Shown: positions 9,063 to 17,712 of the stretch, in pieces
Numbering within the stretch: position 1 is the stretch's first letter
Layout: each line of letters opens with the position of its first letter
Source: an uncultured Treponema sp.
GTDB taxonomy: Bacteria; Spirochaetota; Spirochaetia; Treponematales; Treponemataceae
Length of the DNA: 64,000 nt
Assembly: GCA_934691925.1 (NCBI GenBank)
Contig: CAKUTI010000004.1
Span: 23,171 to 87,170 of the forward strand
Direction: 5' to 3'
Notes under the pieces: generated by a model
The model's input: the letters and a program-made list of their open reading frames with translations, nothing else
What the model was told of the DNA's origin: nothing
The model's database searches: none
Position numbers and translations under genes: made by a program

Positions 9063-10211
9063 ATGAAAAGTTTTAAGAAAGTTTTTTTGGAAAAGCGCAA
9101 GCCGATTTTTAATTATTTTCTTACTGTTTTTATGATTTGCGGATTTGTGATTTTTTCAATCGGACCTGTCTCGTGCCGAATGACCGAAGAAGGAATTGAA
9201 ATTCAGCCCGGCGACAAAACTTGTCCTGTCGTTGAGTCGTTTAACTTAACTGGAAGCGGCTCGTTTTCTGTGAGCTGCTCTGAGAAAATTGTTGTTTCAA
9301 GCGCGTCTGTAAATTGCCTGAATTCTGAAAATTTAGGCGACGATATTTCTGTCTTGTCCGTTGATTATGATGAAAGCGGAAAAACTGCGGAAATTACGCT
9401 GGACGGAAGCACGCAAGTCGGCGAAAATTACGTTTTCAGCGCGGTTATTACCGACACGAGCGGAAATTCAACTGAATTTGAGCAGGAATTTGTCGGCTTC
9501 AATGAAAATCCTGCGGTCTTAATTTTTAGCGAGATTCGCACAAAATCGGAGGCGAAAAGCAATAAAAGCGATTTTATCGAATTTTATTGTCTGAAAGGCG
9601 GAAACACGCACGGCTTGAAGCTTTGCTCCGGCGCAAAAGGTTCTAGTTTTGATTATATTTTCCCTGCAATGGAAGTTCAAACGAGAGAATATATCACTCT
9701 TCATAACCGTACTTTTGATTCAGAAAACGCGATTAATGAAACAGAAAGCGACCTTGCCTTGTCTAAAGCCGATGAAAGCTGCGACACTGCGCGTGATTTG
9801 TGGCGGGACGGAACTGATGCAAAAATCGGAGTTTCGGCTGATGTTCTTGTTCTTAAAAATTATTCAAGTGAGACAGCCTGCGACGGAATCGCCTATTGCA
9901 AGTCAACTTCTGAAAAGTGGGGAAATAATCTTCAAGCAGAATATGCCGAAATTTTGTTTTCGGAAGGAATTTGGACTTCTGGAAGCGATGTTTCTTCGGC
10001 TTTTAAAAGCGATTCTGCGACGACTGTATACCGCTCGATTTCAAGAAAAAATGTCTCGGAGCTTTTTGAAAAATACGCTTCGGGAGAAATCGGGAAAATT
10101 TCTGGCTGCGCTGATGACTGGAAATTGACTGAAAAGTCTGGAAGCGGAAAATCGGTTGTTTCCGGTGCTACTCCGGGATTTGAAAACAGCACAAATTATT
10201 TTTCAGAATAA
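9063..10211 (+). CDS. Putative lipoprotein with lamin-tail-like domain
   Basis: A 382-residue exported protein preceded by AAAAGGAGGA six bases before the ATG. The N-terminus is basic for about 18 residues, then hydrophobic (FLTVFMICGFVIFSIGPVSC), ending at Cys-38 or so in a spirochaete-style lipobox (GPVSC), so it is probably lipid-anchored. Residues about 55-145 look like a beta-sandwich (Big/cadherin-like) module. Residues from about 150 (ILIFSEIRTKSEAKSNKSDFI) resemble the lamin-tail domain, which typically starts with a short (I)SEI....D.IE pattern. It is a surface or periplasmic protein of unknown role. The long basic leader before the hydrophobic core is unusual for a lipoprotein. Confidence 0.6.
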   Translation: MKSFKKVFLEKRKPIFNYFLTVFMICGFVIFSIGPVSCRMTEEGIEIQPGDKTCPVVESFNLTGSGSFSVSCSEKIVVSSASVNCLNSENLGDDISVLSVDYDESGKTAEITLDGSTQVGENYVFSAVITDTSGNSTEFEQEFVGFNENPAVLIFSEIRTKSEAKSNKSDFIEFYCLKGGNTHGLKLCSGAKGSSFDYIFPAMEVQTREYITLHNRTFDSENAINETESDLALSKADESCDTARDLWRDGTDAKIGVSADVLVLKNYSSETACDGIAYCKSTSEKWGNNLQAEYAEILFSEGIWTSGSDVSSAFKSDSATTVYRSISRKNVSELFEKYASGEIGKISGCADDWKLTEKSGSGKSVVSGATPGFENSTNYFSE

Positions 10212-10265
10212 TTTTATTCGGCTGCTTGCTAGTAAATAAAAACGAAAACCGCTAGAATAACGGTT

Positions 10266-12539
10266 ATGTCAGAATTATTAGCGCCAGCAGGCAGTATCGA
10301 AGCACTTGATGCCGCAATCGGTGAAGGCGCCGATGCGGTTTATCTCGGACTGAAAAGTTTTAACGCAAGATTAAGAACAACAAATTTCGCATGGAATCAG
10401 TTTGAAGCCGCAGTGGACGCGCTTCACAAGCAGAATAAAAAAATTTATGTTACTGTGAACACAGTCAGTGAGGAACGCGAGACTGAACGTCTTTACCGTT
10501 TTCTTTCGTATCTGAATAAGGTAGGACCGGACGGACTTATTGTTCAGGATATGGGCGTCATTCGGATGTGCCGCGAGTTTTTCCCGAATCTGGAGCTTCA
10601 CGGTTCAACTCAAATGAATGTTGAAAGCGCGGCGGGTGTGAATCTTTTAAGTAAAGCCGGATTAAAACGTGTTGTTGTTGCGCGCGAGCTTGGTCTTGAA
10701 GAAATCAAATACATAAAATCGCACACAAGCGCGGAAATTGAAATGTTTGTGCATGGCGCGCTTTGCGTTTCGGAAAGTGGCTTGTGTCTTTTTTCAAGTT
10801 TTTTGGGCGGAAAATCAGCTAACCGGGGAATGTGCACGCAGGCTTGTCGCCGCTATTACACTGTTGACGGCGAGAACGGCGAAAACTCAGGCTATTATTT
10901 TTCTCCTTGCGATTTGCAGCTTATCGAGCAGATTCCTGATTTGATGCAGATTGGTGTTGAAAGCTTTAAAATCGAAGGCAGAATGAAAAGCGCGGAATAC
11001 GTTGGCTCTGTTGTTGCGGCTTACCGTTATCTGATGGACAATTGGGAAAAGGACAGACGCGGCGCGCTTGCAACTGCAAAGCGTCTCCTTTCAACGGACT
11101 TTGCGCGTGCAAAAACTTCTTATTGGTATAATTTTAAGACGAATGAAGAAGGCGTTGAAAAAGCAGGTGCTCTTATTTTGAATCCAAATCAGGCTGGCGG
11201 AACAGGAATTTATCTTGGAAAAATCGACAAGATTGAGCCAGCAAGCGATGAGGCTAAAAACAAGGCGCGTGAAGCTGCCGGTCCTAATGCCGACCCTAAA
11301 GATTATCAGATTATGATGGTTCATTTGAGCGGCGGAAGCTACGACCCGGACATAGGGGATTCAATCCGTTTGCACAGGCAGGACGATACAGGCAGAACAA
11401 GCCATAAAGTCCGCACCGTTGCAGATATAAAAGGCGTAAGAATGATAGATGTTCCTGTCGGATTTAAGCGCGGAGACTCTGTCTATCTTCTTCAGACAAA
11501 ATCAATGTCGAAACGCTATCCGAGAGTTCTTCCGTCTGACATCAGCAGATATAGAAAACAGCCTGGAAATGAGTCTCTTCCAGTTCTCGACCTTACTCCG
11601 ATTGCGAAAAATGAGCTTTCTTATTTTCCGGAAGGCGTTTACGTTCAAGTCTCAACGATTTCTGATATTTACCAGATTCTTGCAAAAAGTCCTGTCCGCG
11701 TGATTTTGGAGCTTAATTTTGAGACACGAAACGATTTGCTTGTGAAAAAAACGAAAATCCCGCTTTCAAAAAAGCAGATTATAATTTCGCTTGACCCTTA
11801 TCTTCCTTCTTCAAAGGAAGAGCAGCTGGCTTCTGACCTTGAGAGCCTGATTGCAGATGGCTACAGCACTTTTGTTGTGAACAATATGGCTCACATCAAT
11901 ATGCTGAGGGGCAAAAAAGCGAATATGATTGCAGGTCCTTACCTTTACACTTTTAACCGCTGGGCTGCTTCTTGGTTTGAGAATCAGAATATCGGCGCGT
12001 TTATATCTCCGCTTGAAAATTCTTTCGACAACTTAAAGGAAACTTGGGAAGAAAACGTCCGCGGAAGAGTTATGGTGACGGTTTTCGCTTATCCGGCTCT
12101 GTTCCGAATGAGATTCAGGCTTCCTGAGAGCTATGATTTCCTTTATTTTATGGATAAGGAAGAAAAAGTTTTCAAAGTCAATTCGAATATTGACGGAACT
12201 CTCGTTATGCCGGAAGCTCCGTTTTCTATTGCCGACAAAACCGACAAAATAAAAAGCGCGGGCTTCACGAGAATCCTGATTGATTTTTCAAGGACAAAAG
12301 TTTCAAGGCAGGAACTAAAAATGGTTACGACTGCGATAGTAAAAAAGCAGCCGATTCCTGAAACTTCGAGATTCAACTGGAAAGACGGTTTTTACAGCCC
12401 TGAGAAAATTGAAATTTACAAGGCGATGAACGAAAAAGCTGCGGCGGAGCGTGCGGCAGGATTTGGAAAATCCAAAGTTCCTTATAGGAAATCTCCGAGA
12501 AACGAAAACAGAAACGGCGGAAAACCGCGCCGCCGCTAA
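10266..12539 (+). CDS. U32-family peptidase-like protein (RlhA/TrhP-type RNA hydroxylase)
   Basis: This 757-residue protein starts MSELLAPAGSIEALDAAIGE, the classic N-terminus of the U32 family. The family signature lies at about 158-176 (EMFVHGALCVSESGLCLFS), and further cysteines in GMCTQACRRYY (about 190) and SPCDLQ (about 215) are positioned to bind an iron-sulfur cluster. Characterised members hydroxylate 23S rRNA C2501 (RlhA) or tRNA wobble uridine (TrhP), using prephenate-derived intermediates; collagenase-like activity was proposed earlier. The long C-terminal half fits the larger RlhA-like subgroup rather than the short TrhP. The tail is lysine/arginine-rich, consistent with RNA binding. 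The gene stands alone, with a terminator after it. Confidence 0.85.
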   Translation: MSELLAPAGSIEALDAAIGEGADAVYLGLKSFNARLRTTNFAWNQFEAAVDALHKQNKKIYVTVNTVSEERETERLYRFLSYLNKVGPDGLIVQDMGVIRMCREFFPNLELHGSTQMNVESAAGVNLLSKAGLKRVVVARELGLEEIKYIKSHTSAEIEMFVHGALCVSESGLCLFSSFLGGKSANRGMCTQACRRYYTVDGENGENSGYYFSPCDLQLIEQIPDLMQIGVESFKIEGRMKSAEYVGSVVAAYRYLMDNWEKDRRGALATAKRLLSTDFARAKTSYWYNFKTNEEGVEKAGALILNPNQAGGTGIYLGKIDKIEPASDEAKNKAREAAGPNADPKDYQIMMVHLSGGSYDPDIGDSIRLHRQDDTGRTSHKVRTVADIKGVRMIDVPVGFKRGDSVYLLQTKSMSKRYPRVLPSDISRYRKQPGNESLPVLDLTPIAKNELSYFPEGVYVQVSTISDIYQILAKSPVRVILELNFETRNDLLVKKTKIPLSKKQIIISLDPYLPSSKEEQLASDLESLIADGYSTFVVNNMAHINMLRGKKANMIAGPYLYTFNRWAASWFENQNIGAFISPLENSFDNLKETWEENVRGRVMVTVFAYPALFRMRFRLPESYDFLYFMDKEEKVFKVNSNIDGTLVMPEAPFSIADKTDKIKSAGFTRILIDFSRTKVSRQELKMVTTAIVKKQPIPETSRFNWKDGFYSPEKIEIYKAMNEKAAAERAAGFGKSKVPYRKSPRNENRNGGKPRRR

Positions 12540-12557
12540 AAAAATAAATAAAAGCTG

Positions 12558-12600
12558 AAATGGCTGGTTTTGAGATTTTCTCTTGCCAGCCATTTTTATT
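12558..12600 (+). terminator. Terminator after the U32 gene
   Basis: AAATGGCTGG (12558-12567) pairs perfectly with CCAGCCATTT (12586-12595), followed by TTATTTTT. The flanking A and T tracts make it usable from both strands, so it may also serve ssb. Confidence 0.85.
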
Positions 12601-12610
12601 TTTCGCCAAT

Positions 12611-12647
12611 ATTCTTAAAACGGTGTTTTAAAACATTGTTTTAGAAT
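12611..12647 (-). terminator. Inverted repeat overlapping the end of ssb
   Basis: ATTCTTAAAACGGTG (12611-12625) pairs with CATTGTTTTAGAAT (12634-12647) with one bulge and two G-T pairs. It covers the ssb stop codon and could act in termination or 3-prime end protection of the ssb message. Confidence 0.4.
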
Positions 12648-13117
12648 ACTGTTTCAGCAATTTCTTCCTTTTCAAAAACGTCGTCTGTTTCTGGCTCAAA
12701 GTTAAAATCGCTTGGTTTTTCGTTTTTATTTTCATTTGGACTTCCTAAATTTTCCTTGCTTTCAGGTTCTTGGAAAGATTCTTTCGGAACTGGCTTAAAA
12801 TCGATGTGGTCTGCGATTATATAGATTCTCGATTGAGATTTTCCGCTGTCGTTCTTCCATCTGTCCTGTTTCAGTCTTCCGACGACTCGGACTCCGCGTC
12901 CTTTTATTCCGTTTTTTGCGACGCTTTCGCAGAATTTTTGTCCCCAAGCCTGCACGTCAAAAAAACTGACTTCCGACTGAAAGTCGCCGTTTGAATCCTT
13001 GAAAACTCTGTTTGACGCGATTGGCATTGTTGCGACTCTTGTTCCCCGCTGAGTCTCCTTGATTTGTGAATCTCGGACAACATTTCCTTCAATAATAATC
13101 TGGTTCATTGCGTTCAT
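12641..13117 (-). CDS. ssb: Single-stranded DNA-binding protein
   Basis: The frame is open for 53 codons upstream, but the ATG at 13117 follows an AAGGAG ribosome site by six bases and gives the expected N-terminus MNAMNQIIIEGNVVRDSQI. The 158-residue product is an OB-fold SSB: VRDSQIKETQRGTRVATMPIA, then FFDVQAWGQKFCESVAKNG and KGRGVRVVGRLKQDRW. The last 45 residues are an acidic disordered tail, but it ends in EEIAETVF rather than the D-D-D-I-P-F-type tip, so binding to partner proteins through a classical tip may differ. It protects single-stranded DNA in replication and repair. Unlike many bacteria it is not next to rpsF or rpsR here. Confidence 0.9.
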   Translation of the reverse strand: MNAMNQIIIEGNVVRDSQIKETQRGTRVATMPIASNRVFKDSNGDFQSEVSFFDVQAWGQKFCESVAKNGIKGRGVRVVGRLKQDRWKNDSGKSQSRIYIIADHIDFKPVPKESFQEPESKENLGSPNENKNEKPSDFNFEPETDDVFEKEEIAETVF

Positions 13118-13522
13118 AAAAATCTCCTTGAAACCGTCTTGCGCTAAAAAATCGCAAAACAGCTGAAAAAATGTAAATATCCGGCCGGAACAGCAGTTGC
13201 TGCTTTTTACACTTATATATTTCAAACAAAAATTAAAAACCGGCAAGAAATTTGAAAAAAAAGCAAAAAAAATCAAAAATTTTTGGAAAAATCAGAAGAA
13301 TGAAACGAGACAAGTTAAAAATAAAAAATTGTCTAGGAATTGTCGAGAAAATGAAAATAAAAAATTGTCGAAAAAAAGTTTGAAATCGTAAAAAGCAACG
13401 AGAACTTTTTAAGCATGAAAAATCCGGCAAATTGGATGAAAAAAAGCAAATTTTACTAAAAAATCACCGCAATTCCGTTTTGATAATTCAAAATAAAATT
13501 GCGGCGTAAAATCAGATGTTTT
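13118..13522. other. 405-base A/T-rich gap upstream of ssb
   Basis: No gene is supported. The part next to ssb holds a GC-rich patch with a CCGGCCGG palindrome at about 13182 and AGCAG-TTG-CTGCT just after it, which may be control sites for ssb. Around 13317-13369 the 16-mer AAAATAAAAAATTGTC occurs twice, 37 bases apart, in purine-rich DNA. No convincing promoter could be fixed. Confidence 0.4.
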
Positions 13523-15460
13523 TTACATCGGAATATTTTTCACGAGTTTTATCATGTAAAGCTGAATGTACATTTGAAGCGCGTCGTGTTCCCCGATTTT
13601 TTGGAGAGACGGCGTTTTCACAAGGCTGTCCGCAAGGCTTTGAATTCTTTCCGCAGTGAATCCTTCCGCTTTCATCGTTCGGAGAACTTTTCGCATATAG
13701 TCGCGAATAAGAGAATTTACATCTTCGGTAAGATTTTTGTGGGTTTCGCGGCCGAGAAGCTTGTTCCACAAATGCTCGTACGAGTCAAGCTCACGATCCA
13801 AAGTGGAACTTTCTGGAACGAGCGACTGTTCGGCTTCGCGCGCGGCTTCCCTCAATGCGACTTTTTTTGAGACGGCTGGATTTTTTGCAAGAAGAGCTGT
13901 TTCCGCGTCTTCAAGGCTTTTTTCATGCTCGTCATCTCTGTACTGCTGGGCCTTTGTCTTTTCTTTCGCTTTTCGCTTGCTTTTCGGCGGCTTGAGCAAA
14001 AGACGGGCAATCCAAGAAAAGAACGGAGTTGTGTACCAGAACGGAAGCACGATTTTTGCGTCGGCTAGAAGTTTCGCCTTGTCAATCAGAAGAATTTCGC
14101 TGTAGGGCAAAAGATGTCCGTTCACAAAAAGGCTGATTTTTCCTGTGTCATCGCTGCCTGTCGTCTCGTAGCTCAAAAGCGGCGTGAACGAAGCTGTCAA
14201 AAGCGCGCTTAAAATCGGCGACTGAATCTGAACTTCGCGCTCGAGCCTGTCTTCAAAAGCCGCCTGCTCTTTCATTTCCGGCAAAAAGTCAAAAGACCTC
14301 AATACTTTTGTCCATTGAGATTTTATCGCTTCCTGAACCGAAGTCCGCGCATCTGTGCAAAGACGCAAAATAAGCTGAATCACCTTGCTCTTGAAAATAA
14401 AATAACGCTGCTCGTCATAAGTCTTGAAAACGAGAAGCTCTGGAAGCTCCTGAACGCCTGCTTCCTGTGTTTTTGAATGAAGATAATTTTTGAGTTCCTC
14501 TTCTGAATACTGGCCCAAAAGCGGAATTCCTTTGTTGTCGGTGAATTTTATGATTTGGTCGAAAGTAAAATAATACGGTGGCTTTAAAAGAAGATTTTCG
14601 AGCGTCTTTATAGCTGAATCTTTTTTTGCTTTTTCCTGCGCCTTGTTCTTAAAATAATTTGCGGCGATTTCCGTGATGTAAACAGCCTGCAAAATCGAAA
14701 GGTCTTCCTGAGTGTAATCCTTGATTTTCTCGTAATCCTGCTTGATGAAAAAGCAAAGCTGGTTCCAAAGATAAAAAGTGTCGGTTGTTGAGCTTAAAGT
14801 TTCGATTGAATGGTCATTTTTGTCCACAAACGCATTGAAGAAATTTTTTGCAATCATTTCGCGTCCTGGATTTGAAATAGTGATTTTTTTGCAGAAATAA
14901 TCGTGATGCTCTTCTTTTTTGAGCATGCTCTGGATTTTTCCGATTGCGTCTTCAATTAAAGTTTTTACAGAAACCGTTGAAGGAAGCAAAATCGACGGCG
15001 AGTCGTGCGGAAGAATAAGGCCGTAAAGCGTTTTGTCGTTTAATTCCTGACGCGCCATCAGTTTTGAGATTAAATCTGCCGCAGTTTCGCGCGTTATGAT
15101 TTCTTTTGGCGTTTTTCTAGGCAAGTCGGCTTCAGAAGGAAAAGGAAGCGTGGGATTTGTGGCGATTTCATCGTATCGTTCGGCGAATTTTTCAATATAA
15201 TATCCTGCAACGACAATCGCCTGCTTGTCGCCCGAAGTTGTCATCATTACGATTTGGTGCGTTTCAATCAGCTTATCGAGTTCTTTTTGGAGCGCAGAAT
15301 CTGTGTTTTCAAGATAGCAAGCCAAAACTGGCTGTTCCTCAAGATGATGCTGCGAATATTTTTTCAGATAATCACAAAATTCAAAATAATCAATGATTCC
15401 GCTTTTTTGACGCGAAGCGAAAAATTTCAATAAGACATTAATGTTTGCTGTGGTCGCCAT
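13523..15460 (-). CDS. Conserved hypothetical cytoplasmic protein, 645 residues
   Basis: I do not recognise a family. The protein is long, soluble and helix-rich, beginning MATTANINVLLKFFASRQKS. There is a strongly charged linker at about residues 510-560 (KPPKSKRKAKEKTKAQQYRD) that separates a large N-terminal part from a C-terminal helical part ending IQLYMIKLVKNIPM. No signal peptide, membrane segment, nucleotide-binding loop or metal motif is evident. It is divergent from hisC and has no operon partner. The length, even composition and lack of competing frames argue that it is a real gene. It is probably a spirochaete-restricted protein. Confidence 0.7.
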   Translation of the reverse strand: MATTANINVLLKFFASRQKSGIIDYFEFCDYLKKYSQHHLEEQPVLACYLENTDSALQKELDKLIETHQIVMMTTSGDKQAIVVAGYYIEKFAERYDEIATNPTLPFPSEADLPRKTPKEIITRETAADLISKLMARQELNDKTLYGLILPHDSPSILLPSTVSVKTLIEDAIGKIQSMLKKEEHHDYFCKKITISNPGREMIAKNFFNAFVDKNDHSIETLSSTTDTFYLWNQLCFFIKQDYEKIKDYTQEDLSILQAVYITEIAANYFKNKAQEKAKKDSAIKTLENLLLKPPYYFTFDQIIKFTDNKGIPLLGQYSEEELKNYLHSKTQEAGVQELPELLVFKTYDEQRYFIFKSKVIQLILRLCTDARTSVQEAIKSQWTKVLRSFDFLPEMKEQAAFEDRLEREVQIQSPILSALLTASFTPLLSYETTGSDDTGKISLFVNGHLLPYSEILLIDKAKLLADAKIVLPFWYTTPFFSWIARLLLKPPKSKRKAKEKTKAQQYRDDEHEKSLEDAETALLAKNPAVSKKVALREAAREAEQSLVPESSTLDRELDSYEHLWNKLLGRETHKNLTEDVNSLIRDYMRKVLRTMKAEGFTAERIQSLADSLVKTPSLQKIGEHDALQMYIQLYMIKLVKNIPM

Positions 15461-15588
15461 AATTTTTTAATATTATCACTAAAAAATACAATTAACAATA
15501 ATTCAGAAAATCGGCTTTTTGAAAAATCGCAAAATATAGAACAAAAGCAGCAAAAATATTAAGATAAAATAAATATTTGGAGAAAAAA

Positions 15589-16776
15589 ATGTCATCTGAA
15601 ATCAATTTTCTTTCAAAACGGATGCAGAATCTTCATCCGTATGTTCCTGGTGAGCAGCCGAAAGACCGTGTTTATATCAAACTTAACGCAAATGAAAATC
15701 CTTATCCGCCGTCGCCAAAAGTTGTTGAGGCGGTGCGCGCGGCGGTAAAGTCAAATCCTGAAAAAATGGCGCTTTATCCCGATCCTGATTCTTACGAGAT
15801 GAGAAAAGCGATTGCAAAAATGCTTAATGACTGCGGCGGAGTTTTGTGCCGCGCGAATCTTGATGGCGGAAAGAAAAACGGAAGCGGCGCGAAAGTTTCT
15901 CCGTCTGCTGCTGACAAAATTCCTTTTGAAGTTACTCCTGAAATGATTTACGCGGGAAACGGCTCGGACGAGGTTTTGAGCTTTGTTTTTTACGCTTTTT
16001 TTGACAGCGACCGCGAACTTGTTTTGCCTGAGCACACTTATTCTTTTTATCCTGTTTATGCCGGATTTTATTCAGTTCCGATGGACAAAGTTCCGCTGAA
16101 CCTCAACTGGACGCTCGACAAGGAAAAAATGCTTTCTGACGCGAACAAAAATGACTCTGGAATTATCTTTGCGAATCCGAACGCGCCAACATCGCTTGGA
16201 ATTACGCGCGATGAAGTTAGAGAAATGCTTGAAAAAGCTCCGAAAGACAAAATTTTTGTTGTTGACGAGGCTTATGTTGATTTTGGCGGCGAAAGCTCGA
16301 TTCCGCTCTTGAAAGATTTCAAGAATCTTGTGATTGTTCGGACGACTTCAAAGAGTCTTTGCGGAGCGGGGCAGAGAATAGGCTATCTCGTTGCGAACCC
16401 GGAACTTGTCAACGCGGTAACGACTGTGAAAAATTCGCTGAACCACTTTCCGCTTGATTTTGTTGCTCAGACTGCTGGAAAAGCTGCCTGCGAGGATGTA
16501 GGATATTATGTGAAATGCGCGCAGTCGGTCGCTTTTGAGCGAGATGAATTTATCGATTTCTTGCGTTCTAAAAACTGGTTCGTCTTGGACAGCCAGACAA
16601 ATTTTATTTTCTGCAAGAAAGACGGAGTTCCGGGCAAGGAGACTTATCAGAAAATCAAAGAAGCCGGAATCCTTGTGCGCCATTTTGACACTCCGGGAAT
16701 TGAAGAATTTTTGAGAATCACGGTCGGAACTCACGAGCAAATGCAAAAGCTCCGCGAAGTTATGGAAACGATATAA
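15589..16776 (+). CDS. hisC: Histidinol-phosphate aminotransferase (HisC family)
   Basis: The ATG at 15589 follows a GGAG site by about six bases; an upstream TTG would overlap that site. The 395-residue enzyme is a fold-type I PLP aminotransferase that converts imidazole acetol-phosphate and glutamate to histidinol-phosphate. The N-terminal KLNANENPYPPSPKV is the HisC signature, NPNAPTSLGI binds the cofactor, DEAYVDFGG supplies the aspartate, and TSKSLCGAGQRIGY (about 252-265) carries the PLP-binding lysine. A roughly 20-residue insertion rich in Gly/Lys after residue 85 (DGGKKNGSGAKVSPSAADK) is unusual. No other his genes are in the window, so a broad-specificity aromatic aminotransferase role is possible. 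Confidence 0.88.
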   Translation: MSSEINFLSKRMQNLHPYVPGEQPKDRVYIKLNANENPYPPSPKVVEAVRAAVKSNPEKMALYPDPDSYEMRKAIAKMLNDCGGVLCRANLDGGKKNGSGAKVSPSAADKIPFEVTPEMIYAGNGSDEVLSFVFYAFFDSDRELVLPEHTYSFYPVYAGFYSVPMDKVPLNLNWTLDKEKMLSDANKNDSGIIFANPNAPTSLGITRDEVREMLEKAPKDKIFVVDEAYVDFGGESSIPLLKDFKNLVIVRTTSKSLCGAGQRIGYLVANPELVNAVTTVKNSLNHFPLDFVAQTAGKAACEDVGYYVKCAQSVAFERDEFIDFLRSKNWFVLDSQTNFIFCKKDGVPGKETYQKIKEAGILVRHFDTPGIEEFLRITVGTHEQMQKLREVMETI

Positions 16777-16791
16777 TATAAGGAAGAAACT

Positions 16792-17487
16792 ATGAAATTT
16801 TTGATTTTGAGCGATATTCACGGAAATCTTGAGAATATTGAGAAACTTGCCGGCGAATTCAAGGCTGCGGACGTTGTTCTTTTTGGCGGCGATTTCGCGA
16901 AATTCAAGGCGGAAGAGACTGGAAAGCCTGTTCTTGACGCTCTCTTGAAAAAGCATGACTGCATTTTTTCAGTGATTGGAAACTGCGATTCTCCAGATTT
17001 TCTTGGAGAGATTGAGAATGCCGACATCAGCGTGGAAGGAAATTTGACTTTTCACGATGGAATTGCGATTTGCGGTGCTGGCGGCGGAACAAAATTTTCA
17101 GGAGACACTCCAAACGAGCGCGAAGAGGACGAGATTCTCTCTGACTTCAATGTTGTGGAAAGCTCGTCTGAGCAGTGCGCGGACGAAAACGGATTTTGGC
17201 CGAATCTCGTTTTGATTATGCACAATCCTCCGAAAGACACAAAATGCGATATGATTCCGAACGGCGTTCACGTTGGAAGCCAGCTCTTGCGCGAATATAT
17301 TGAAAAGCGCGCGCCTTTTCTCGTTGTTACAGGCCATATCCACGAAAGCGCGGGAATCGACACGGTTGGAAATTCCACAGTGATAAATCCTGGAAGCCTC
17401 TTGGAAGGAAAATACGCCTGGGCTGAAGCCGAGAAAGATTCAGACGGCAACTGGAAAGTGACAAAAGCCGAGCTTCGCGCGCTCTAG
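16792..17487 (+). CDS. YfcE/MJ0936-type metallophosphodiesterase
   Basis: A 231-residue calcineurin-like phosphoesterase. All metal-site motifs are visible in order: DIHGNLEN (about 8-15), GGDF (about 31), GNCD (about 63), MHNPP (about 143), GHIH (about 182) and NPGS (about 200). Such proteins hydrolyse phosphodiesters with Mn or Ni; the natural substrate is not defined by sequence. There is an acidic insertion of about 30 residues (ERE.DE.LSDFNVVESSSEQ) between the third and fourth motifs, longer than in YfcE. The gene lies 15 bp after hisC, likely in the same transcript, and ends in a strong terminator. Confidence 0.85.
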   Translation: MKFLILSDIHGNLENIEKLAGEFKAADVVLFGGDFAKFKAEETGKPVLDALLKKHDCIFSVIGNCDSPDFLGEIENADISVEGNLTFHDGIAICGAGGGTKFSGDTPNEREEDEILSDFNVVESSSEQCADENGFWPNLVLIMHNPPKDTKCDMIPNGVHVGSQLLREYIEKRAPFLVVTGHIHESAGIDTVGNSTVINPGSLLEGKYAWAEAEKDSDGNWKVTKAELRAL

Positions 17488-17493
17488 GCGAAT

Positions 17494-17529
17494 AAAAAAA
17501 GCCACGGCAATTTCGCCGTGGCTTTTTTT
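17494..17529 (+). terminator. Strong terminator after the hisC-phosphodiesterase pair
   Basis: A7, then GCCACGGC (17501-17508), a six-base loop and GCCGTGGC (17515-17522), then T7. The stem is perfect and flanked by A and T tracts, so it can act in both directions. Confidence 0.93.
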
Positions 17530-17613
17530 GTGTGTGCTTGAATTAAGAAAAACAAGCATAATTGTAGGATAATGTTGGAAATCATTGCGAAATGAATGTT
17601 GCCAGCAAATTTG

Positions 17614-17688
17614 TTTTGGCAAGGAATTTGCCAAAAGCAGAATTTTAATTTGGCATCGAATGGCATTTTGCCATTTGCAGAAATCTGC
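17614..17688. repeat. Three tandem hairpins between convergent genes
   Basis: Three perfect short hairpins follow one another: TTTTGGCAA/TTGCCAAAA (17614-17636), AATGGCA/TGCCATT (17659-17675) and GCAGA/TCTGC (17677-17688). The word TGGCA recurs. No T tract follows on either strand, so they are not plain terminators of the convergent genes. Confidence 0.6.
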
Positions 17689-17712
17689 TTTTGTGGTGAA
17701 TGGCGTTTTGCT

